A stretch of 64,000 nucleotides of DNA from Dipteris shenzhenensis (lineage: Eukaryota > Polypodiophyta > Polypodiopsida > Gleicheniales): assembly GCA_047967505.1 (NCBI GenBank), contig CM106540.1; one strand, written 5' to 3'. Under the pieces are notes generated by a model. It saw only the letters and a program-made list of their open reading frames with translations, was not told where the DNA came from and did not search any database. Position numbers and translations under genes: made by a program. Below, piece by piece: positions 57,005-64,000 of the stretch. Numbering within the stretch: position 1 is the first letter of the stretch; each line of letters begins with the position of its first letter.

Positions 57005-57765
57005 CTACAACAAAAAGGTTAAGGGGCTCTCTGACCAATATATATGGCATTGTGACTAGTTTTATTCCAACCAAACTTTGAGGATCTTTGAAGAAAATAT
57101 TATATTTATATCTTGACTACTTTGACTTTGAATATGGCTACAAGTGTTTGATGTTTCAACTAATTTCTCTTTATTAGAGAGTCTGCTACTATTGCAAGAA
57201 TATTTTGGCACATTTTGGTAATCAAGAACTTGTAGTTTCTAGAATGTTATTGTTTCAAGCAATTACTTTATTGAGCACTTGCTACTCTTACATGAAGAAT
57301 CTCAAATTTCAAAATTGTGTATATGATTCTCCTATATGGTGAAATGCAATAATTAATTGTGGTTAGTAAATTTGAACCATATTAAAACCAAAAAATTTAA
57401 AGTGCTCCATTGTGCAATAGCCATTATTGGCATCAACATCATATTATGCTAAGAATGAATTATTTTGCCTTTTTCTTTTGGAGAGTCTTGTTCTCTGATT
57501 GTATTTGATTTGCCAAATATGTCTATGCCTTATTAATTGACTCAATTATACAAGAAAAATATTTTTCTATGTCTTGTCCACTTGTGTCTCCATGATAGGA
57601 TAGGAGATAGAGAGAAAAGGAGGATCAGTATGTGCTTTGATTAAACATTTGTTGGACCAAATCCAAGAAGATGTATTAAGATATGCTTAACTTAACAAAT
57701 AGCTTTTTTTGCATATAGATTTGCTACAAAAGTATCTTTTTCCAAGATGTATGGTTGTAGGTGTG
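57005..57765. other. Gene-free AT-rich stretch
   Basis: No coding or repeat structure recognised between the dispersed repeat and the LTR at 57,771. Confidence 0.45.
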
Positions 57766-57770
57766 TGTTG

Positions 57771-57927
57771 TGTCAGCAGAAGTGAGAGAGGAGTGCACAC
57801 GATATAGCTACTTGTACAATAAGTTGTATAGAACATGAACATGAAGATATACATGTGTGAACCCCTTAGGTTTAGGGTTTATGCCTATTGCCCCAGAGGT
57901 GTGGTGCAATTTAAACCATCCTCAATA
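57771..57927 (-). repeat. Copia 3' LTR, minus strand
   Basis: 157 bp homologous to 53,293-53,499. On the minus strand it starts TATTGAGGATGG (TG degraded to TA) and ends near GCTGACA. A purine-rich tract precedes its start, so this is the 3' LTR of an element whose body lies at higher coordinates. Confidence 0.82.
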
Positions 57928-57937
57928 CCCCCTCTTA
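57928..57937 (-). promoter_or_regulatory. Polypurine tract
   Basis: TAAGAGGGGG on the minus strand, directly before the LTR start at 57,927. Confidence 0.8.
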
Positions 57938-57939
57938 AA

Positions 57940-58645
57940 TTGCACTGGGTAGGTAGATGGTACATGTGCAAGGCCTTTTTGTGGATTTTGTTTGGTGCGT
58001 ATGCTAGCATCCAAAAATGAAAAGAAATCAGAGTAGTATGTGCATATGTGAGCATAGTTTCTACGTAGTGGAAGCATGTACAATGAGTAAAACTTATGAT
58101 CCTCTACATGGCATGGATTTTCCCCTTCTTATGTTGTGGGTCATCCTTCGGCTTTGGGAAATAAACTTTTGAAGATAGGCCAAAAGGAAGAGGAAGGAAA
58201 TATGTAGAAAGACAAGTCCACCTCGATCAAAAACTAGTTGATCAAAAGATGAACGTGTTGAGTACTTTGTGTATGGCTACATGTTGAGCATATCATGGAT
58301 GAACATGTCATAAGTCATCGTGGACTATGCAGCTACCCTATAGAATAGCCATTTGGATGCGAAGCTAGCCGATGTAGCCATGGAGATGATATCTGGTAGG
58401 TTATGACATACGAAGGTGTCACCAACCCAAAAGAACTAATAGCAATGTCAAAGGTATGCTACAGTAGCACTATAATCTATGTCGAATGATGTGGGGCCGA
58501 AGAAGGCCCCATACTCAATGTGGATTGAGTGACCCGAGGGCTGCATAAAAGCTGGGGCCAAAGGTGCAGGTATGATACATTACTCTGCTAATGAAGAGGC
58601 CCATCAAAATGACAAGGTATAGAAACCTGTCCAACTTGTATGCTC
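57940..58645. other. No pol recognised upstream of the minus-strand LTR
   Basis: The element interior expected here has no RT or RNase H motif on the minus strand, only short frames, so it has been replaced or has decayed beyond recognition. Confidence 0.4.
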
Positions 58646-58649
58646 AATT

Positions 58650-58945
58650 GTCATGAGATGAAGGTCGTCTAATGTGTGCATGACTAAACATCCATTGATA
58701 TGGGATGTAGTGTTTGTCATAGGCTTGTCGAGAAGGAGCTGATAGTATAAAGGCCTAGAAGCCTGAAATACAATTAAAAATATATAAGATGTCACTGAAG
58801 CGAATGGAGCGCCAAATGTTGATGTAGGGATCGACTTGAAGTCCTGGATCCCACTAATCCGCATCAAGTAAGGACTGTATACTATAGCCATAAGTGCATG
58901 CTCAAACACTGAGTCTCCCCAGGTTGCACTATGGTTGAACCGGAT
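58650..58945 (-). repeat. Unidentified dispersed repeat, copy C (partial)
   Basis: Near-identical to 56,389-56,690 in the same orientation, except for a 3-base loss (WIQ reads IQ) and a few substitutions. Similarity stops at GGTTGAACCGGATGA, where sequence related to the LTR family at 13,767 begins. Confidence 0.85.
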
Positions 58946-58949
58946 GAAG

Positions 58950-59160
58950 TGAGTCTGTATGCAAATGTGGCAACCAACAAGTGAAGACCAAACTCAACCA
59001 TTTGGCCTTTTATACATGCCACCTTTTGAAGGGAGGGCCAACCTTATCCCTTTATACCACTCTCTTTCCTCATTCTTTACAATATTCTTGGGCCCATTTA
59101 GCTCCAAGGCACATTGATCCTAGCTCTATTAACTTGCCACTATCCATCAAATGACATTGC
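58950..59160 (-). mobile_element. LTR fragment related to 13,767-14,300
   Basis: The region 58,981-59,052 matches 14,044-14,115. It has a TATA box, TATAAAAGG, on the minus strand at 59,006-59,014, aligned with that of the other LTR. Edges are not defined. Confidence 0.55.
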
Positions 59161-59164
59161 CAAC

Positions 59165-60055
59165 TAATTTAGTTAACATGCCCCCCTTCGTGTTCTCAAT
59201 CTAGACCCATGGATCATGCAAAGGTCATGGTTGTTGAAGGGTTATCGGTGGAGATCATTCCTTGTGTGAACTTGTGTGAAATTTTAATGTTTGTAGTATG
59301 TCCACTGGATCCTTTGCTATGGAATTATTGCAGGGAGGATGGCTATATTTTCTGGTAGCACTGGATTTGATGGTAATTGGCATAGCATGGCTTGAGTGAT
59401 TGAAACTCCTAGACGTTGGATGGAAGTATTGGAGCTGAGTGAATGTGGCCTTTCAAAGACAGACAAAGGAAAAGAAAAATCTTAGGTGTAAGTTAGTAGG
59501 AAGAAGGTGTCAGTAGGAGTTGATGTAAGATTCTGTTGGTGTTATTGTGAGTACAGTAAGTACATTGTATTATCATGTTCCTCCATAAGTCACATATTTG
59601 ATTTGAGTCTCATCAAACTATGTCTTTGACATGACATGTTTGTCATTCCAAAGTTTTTCATGATTTTTTGTCTTGGTTTGGTTTCTTCGAGTCTAACTAA
59701 CCATTCCATGAGTGAGATAGAGAGATTCCTTGCTTGTGTGAGATAGTTATTCCATCATTTTTCCTTTGAGATAGAAAGTTCTATGGAGAGAGAGAGAGAG
59801 AGAGAGAGTGGTATTCTATTCAAAAAAAAAGGACTATTGAGCCTACCCTCCAATGAGCAGCTCATACAAAGTAGCTACACAATGAGCTATATGATGCTAA
59901 GGCAACCGCTAGCAGCCTGCTCAAGAGCTATATTGACCAAGCTCCAAAGATTCATCAAGCCAAGCCATGCTCCATCATCTAACAACTTGCAAGCAGATCT
60001 AACATATGTGCATCTGAGAAATTGAGCTTACAATCTAGCCTACAACAACCTACTA
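59165..60055. other. No gene recognised; GA microsatellite at 59,786
   Basis: A 23-base GA run at 59,786-59,808 is followed by CA/CT-rich sequence that recalls the leader at 53,512-54,960 in composition, without provable homology. Confidence 0.4.
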
Positions 60056-60059
60056 TAAC

Positions 60060-61740
60060 TCAACACCTAAGCCCAACAAGTAACATATGATGGTAGCACA
60101 TCGATGCATATTTTTTGACACTCATATATGAGACAAGGTGGAAAAAAAAAAGTGCATGCCCAATAATGAAAAGGTTTTTTATGGGCATGATGCTTTTCAC
60201 CAGACTTAAAGTGAACAAGATTAAGCCATGAGAAAGGTATCATATCCATTCAATAATGTCACATGTGATGGGATCACGTCAATGTGTATTGTTTGATACT
60301 CATGTATGAGATGCAGTGGAAAATAAGAAAATATGCCCCACCAATGCAAACAAATTTTGATGGGGATGATACTTTTGTAGCTTTTGATGGGGATGATATT
60401 TTTGCAGTCCCTATAAAGAATAATATTAAGTTGTATGCAAAGTATTGTGCCCATATGACAAAGGCTCATAATATGGGAGCACACCAAGCGCATATTTTTT
60501 TATATTCATGTATGACACGTGGTGAAAAGTAAAAAAACATGTATGCCCAATGATACAAATGATATCCAATAGGCATGATCCTTGCATGGGACTTTAATTG
60601 AATAATTTTAAGGCATTAGTAAAGTAATTTATCCATTTGACAAAGGTACATATAGTGGGAGCACCTCGGGGGTTGCACTACTAAGAAACTATGTATCACA
60701 TGCATTCAAGGGGTATTTGAAAAACCCCTCAACCAAAATTTTCCCTCAAATAAAATTACATCTCTATTGAGACATAATAACATTTTTTTTTCCGAATTTG
60801 AATTAAAGACCCCCTCCTATTATTGTAATCCTTTTTTTTTTTCAAACATTGAATAAAAATACCCCTCCTTTTGAATGCATGTGTTACACTAAATTTTTTT
60901 TAGGTGAATCCCCCCAGGGAATCATGCCGATACATATTTTTTGATACTCATGTATGAGATGCGATGGAAAACAACAAGAAAATATGTGTGGTCAGTGATG
61001 CAAACAGTGTTCAATGGGCATAATACTTTGCACGAGACTCCAAGTGAATAAGGTTAAGGCATGAACAAATTATCCTACCCATGTGACAAAGGAGCATGCA
61101 ACAAGATCACACAAATGCATATTTATTTATACTCGGGAATGAGACATGATGGAAAAAAATAAAATACGCATGTCCAACACTGCAAATGGTATCTAATGGG
61201 CATTATACTTTGTACAAAACTTGATGTTAATAAGATTCAGATGAATGGAAAGTATCATATCCATACGACAAAGGTACATGTCATAGGAGCACACCGTTGC
61301 ATATTTATTGATACTTAGGTATGAGACGTGGTGGAAAACAAGAAAATATGCATGCCCAACCATGAAAACGGCATCATATGGGAATGATACTTTGCATGGT
61401 ACTTAAGGTGAATAATATTAAGGCATATGCAAAGTATAGTTCCCATCATATAAAGGCACACACTATAGAAGCACATTGAATCTGCTTATTGGAACTAAGA
61501 TTAAGGTGTGTGCAAAGAATCCTACCCATCAAAGAAAGGCATATATGATGGGAGCAAGAAGATGTGTATTTTTGACTCATGTATGAGACATGGTAAAAAA
61601 TAGAAAACATGCATGCCAAACCATGAAAACAATACTCGATGGGCATGATAATTTGACAGGCCTTTGAGTAAATATGATTAAGGTGCATGCAAAGTGTCCT
61701 ACCCATATGACAATGGCACATGTGATAGGATGGTTCACTC
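60060..61740. repeat. Degenerate satellite array, ~180-bp unit
   Basis: The anchor GCATATTT(N)TTGATACTCATGTATGAGA and variants occur near 60,105, 60,282, 60,488, 60,929, 61,113, 61,295 and 61,560. Steps are mostly 177-206 bp; the 441-bp step contains a MITE-like insertion. Within units, GTGGAAAA, AAAATATGCATGCCCAA, GGGCATGAT and AAGTATC(C/A)TA(C/T)CCAT recur in order. All frames here, on both strands, are by-products of the repeat. Confidence 0.85.
60666..60921. mobile_element. MITE-like insertion with terminal inverted repeats
   Basis: About 255 bp within one satellite step. The ends are inverted and imperfect: left CCTCGGGGGTTGCAC...CACATGCATTCAAGGGGTAT, right (complement) CCCTGGGGGGATTCAC...CACATGCATTCAAAAGGAGG. 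The middle is AT-rich with no coding. The inner match CACATGCATTCAA is exact. A target duplication is not clear. Confidence 0.65.
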
Positions 61741-61744
61741 ATTT

Positions 61745-62300
61745 CAATACAAATATTCATAACGAAGATCCACAAGTTACATATAGGAATCGTCAGAACC
61801 TCATGGTCAAAGGAATAGTTGATATTCCTATTGGATTGCCTAATGGTGACCTCAATATATTCATAATTGAATTTGATATCTGTAAGTCAAATTTCATATC
61901 AGCAAATGAAAGTGGATTTTTATGTTGATGGGTGTGAAATCCTAGACAATCAACAAAATGTGAAGGTTATCGCAGAAGGTGTAAGATAGGGTAACATGTA
62001 TAGAGTCTAGACTCTATATTGATGTTTTGCCAACAAATGCAAGTGACTGTGAAAGCGATGAAAAGATAACATCACTAATGCTTTCAAATTTGACATGGAG
62101 CATATCATGTCCTTGGAATCAGTTTCCACTAGACCATTTTCTAAGCATCTATAGGCTATGTTCCAGCCCTCCAGAAGTGTACAACAAACACTAGAGGAGA
62201 CAATACATGGCAAGGCACAAGCAGTAAGGGGGAGAGAGAGAGAGAGAGAGAGAGAGACATGAGAAAATTGGCAGAGGTGGCAAGATAGGGTAGGTTAGCA
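61745..62300. other. No gene recognised; GA microsatellite at 62,232
   Basis: A 26-base GA run occurs at 62,232-62,257. The rest has only short frames. Confidence 0.45.
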
Positions 62301-62309
62301 GATTAGGCA

Positions 62310-62379
62310 TTCTAGGAACAACGGTTTCTGGGGACCAACTTTTGTAATAGTTGATCCCCAGAAACCGTTGTTCCTAGAA
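62310..62379. repeat. 30-bp inverted repeat (fold-back) at the gypsy edge
   Basis: Arms 62,310-62,339 and 62,350-62,379 are complementary at 29 of 30 positions around a 10-base loop. The right arm is the first recognisable gypsy RNase H coding (DPQKPLFLETDASG); the left arm is its inverted copy. Confidence 0.97.
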
Positions 62380-62947
62380 ACCGATGCAAGTGGCATTGCA
62401 GTAGGAGCAGTCCTAAAGTGGATATGCAATTGGAGCCATACTTATGCAAGATGGACATCCAATAGCATATGAGAGTCGACAATTAAAACCAGCAGAATGC
62501 AATTATAGTACATATGATAAAGAATTAACCACTGTTGTGCATGCCTTACGAATGTAGAAACATTATTTGAAGGGATCTGAGTTTCTTATCAAAACCGATC
62601 AGCAAAGTATCAAGCATTTGTTGACTCGGCCACTAATATTTGATAGGCACATCAAGTGGGCATCATTTATACAGAGTTTTCAGCCCATGATTCAGTATCA
62701 ACCTAGAAAGGAAAATGTAGTTGTTGATGCTCTTAGTAGAAAGCCAAGTATTAATCACATCACTGCTATAGAGACCCAGCCTTTTGAAGGTATAAAGAAT
62801 TCTTATCAAGGGGATCCAGACTTTTCTGATATATGGAACAAATTAGAAAATAACAATGGAATCCTATGTTGGACTATTCATGCAATGATGGATACCTCTT
62901 TTATCAAAAGACATTATGCATCACTCGACCCTTTAGACAAATTGTAA
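62350..62947 (+). pseudogene. pol: Ty3/gypsy RNase H and integrase start
   Basis: RNase H blocks: FLETDASGIAVGAVL, then in another phase AIGAILMQDGHPIAYESRQL, STYDKELTTVVHALR, a TAG where related proteins have Trp, and FLIKTDQQSIKHLL. Catalytic Asp (ETDAS), Glu (DKEL) and Asp (KTDQ) are all present. The GAVL/GAIL segment appears twice in slightly different form. The 126-residue frame 62,567-62,947 ends before the integrase zinc-binding domain. The RT is missing upstream. Confidence 0.88.
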
Positions 62948-62973
62948 TGGAGGAAATGCACTAACCACCATAT

Positions 62974-64000
62974 ATGGGACATAGGGGAGTGACTGCCACT
63001 TTACAAGTGATAGCAAGAGAATTCCATTGGCCTACTATAAGAAAAGATGTGGCTAAGTTTGTAGCCAAATGCATCACTTGTCAAAAGATCAAGAGTTACA
63101 AAGGCAAGACCCCAAGATTGCTAATGCCTTTGCCTATTCCTACGCAGCCTTGGGAACAAATATCCATGGATTTCATAATAGGTTTTCCTACTACAACGAA
63201 CCAAAATGATATGATTTGGATGATAATAGATCTCTTTAGTAAGCAAGCTTATTTCATCCCATGCAAGAAGACTTTAACAGCTCAGCAAGCTGCACATTTA
63301 TTCATCAAGCATATCTTTGTTCATCATGGCTTGCCAAAGACTATAGTGTCTGAGTGAGATTCGAAGTTTTGCAATAATTTCTCGACTGCATTATTTCATA
63401 ATCTAGGCACTAAGTCAGACTTCTCATCAGCTTTTTATCCAGAATCGAATGGACAAACTGAGGTTGCAAATAGTACTATTCTAGAAATGATAAAAGCTTA
63501 TGTGGGAAGTCAACCAAAGACTTGGGACAAATACATTCATCTCTTACAATTTGCTTATAATAATACTCCTCATTCTACAACTAGAAGAGCACCCTTTGAG
63601 ATTATCTATGGGAAGGTTTTACCTATTCCTATCACACGATTGACCCATAGAGTGGAAGTAGCAGATGCATTTACCCATGACTATCAAAATATTCTCAAAG
63701 AGGTTCGAGAAGCCATTGCAATCTCTCAAGAGAAGTACACAAAACAAGCTAATAAGAAACAGAAACACATGCTTTTTAAAGAAAGCGATTATGTACTTCT
63801 TCGGATTGAGAAAAGAAGATTGAAGAGTGTTGAGAAATGGCCAGTAATCAAGATGTCACCATGTTTTTATGGACCATTCAAGGTGATTCAGAAAATCAAT
63901 GATCTAGCTTATAGGCTTGAATTACGTGATAATTGGAAAATACATAATGCTTTCCATATCAGCCTCTTAAAGCCCTTCAAAGGACCTTTACCTATTCATC
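62974..64000 (+). pseudogene. Ty3/gypsy integrase (runs off the window)
   Basis: HHCC domain: MGHRGVTATLQVIAREFHWP, CITCQKIK. Core: PWEQISMDFIIGFP (first Asp), then VSE-stop-DSKFCNNF, where SDRDSKF has lost its Arg codon to a TGA at 63,356-63,358, then YPESNGQTEVAN (third residue Glu). A LQFAYNNTPHSTTRRAPFEI block follows, then a GPY/F module (CFYGPFKVIQKINDLAYRLE) and HNAFHISLLKPF. Apart from the TGA the frame is open to the window end. This looks like the youngest gypsy copy here. A chromodomain, if any, lies beyond 64,000. Confidence 0.92.

Noticed and set aside
60221-61928. Several 60-110-residue frames on both strands
   Set aside because: They repeat with the ~180-bp satellite unit and are by-products of it.

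Overview
The window looks like intergenic DNA from a large, repeat-rich land-plant genome. Evidence: Ty1/copia and Ty3/gypsy elements with plant-type primer-binding sites, L1-type LINEs, several degenerate arrays of ~155-185 bp units, and two copies of a plant-type multi-pass membrane protein gene. The density of old, nested and rearranged LTR elements suggests a gymnosperm, but this is an inference; nothing here fixes the species. I see no bacterial, organellar or RNA genes.

Layout. 1-6.2 kb: dispersed repeat, decayed gypsy gag-protease, a minus-strand primer-binding site with a putative LTR, and a duplicated block. 7.1-14.3 kb: apparently nested decayed gypsy elements (minus-strand LTR/PBS, gag and protease remnants around a plus-strand RT-RNase H-integrase remnant). 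15,489-21,400: a structurally complete but dead copia element (LTRs, PBS, PPT, 5-bp target duplication). 23.1-23.8 kb: ~160-bp tandem array. 23.9-26.9 kb: rearranged copia-like element with two diverged LTRs. 27.4-32.7 kb: a second copy of the first copia family whose central 3 kb is inverted. 34.7-35.4 kb: intact membrane-protein gene 1. 36.1-38.3 kb: tyrosine-recombinase-like host ORF broken by a tandem duplication and by an internally deleted chromovirus with its own TSD. 40.8-47.4 kb: short tandem array, then two L1 LINEs head to head. 48.4-49.2 kb: intact membrane-protein gene 2, paralogue of gene 1. 50.5-51.1 kb: 2-oxoglutarate dioxygenase pseudogene. 51.3-52.5 kb: minisatellite and two opposed gypsy integrase fragments. 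53.3-59.2 kb: orphan copia LTRs, a leader region and copies of an unidentified repeat. 60.1-61.7 kb: ~180-bp satellite carrying a MITE-like insertion. 62.3-64.0 kb: gypsy RNase H-integrase starting at a 30-bp fold-back and running off the window.

Only the two membrane-protein genes look functional as proteins. Everything else recognisable is a transposable element or a pseudogene. The most interesting material is the tyrosine-recombinase-like ORF and the unusual rearrangements: the clean internal inversion in a copia element, the chromovirus with an LTR-to-integrase deletion, the fold-back at a gypsy edge, and amber codons shared by two copia copies.
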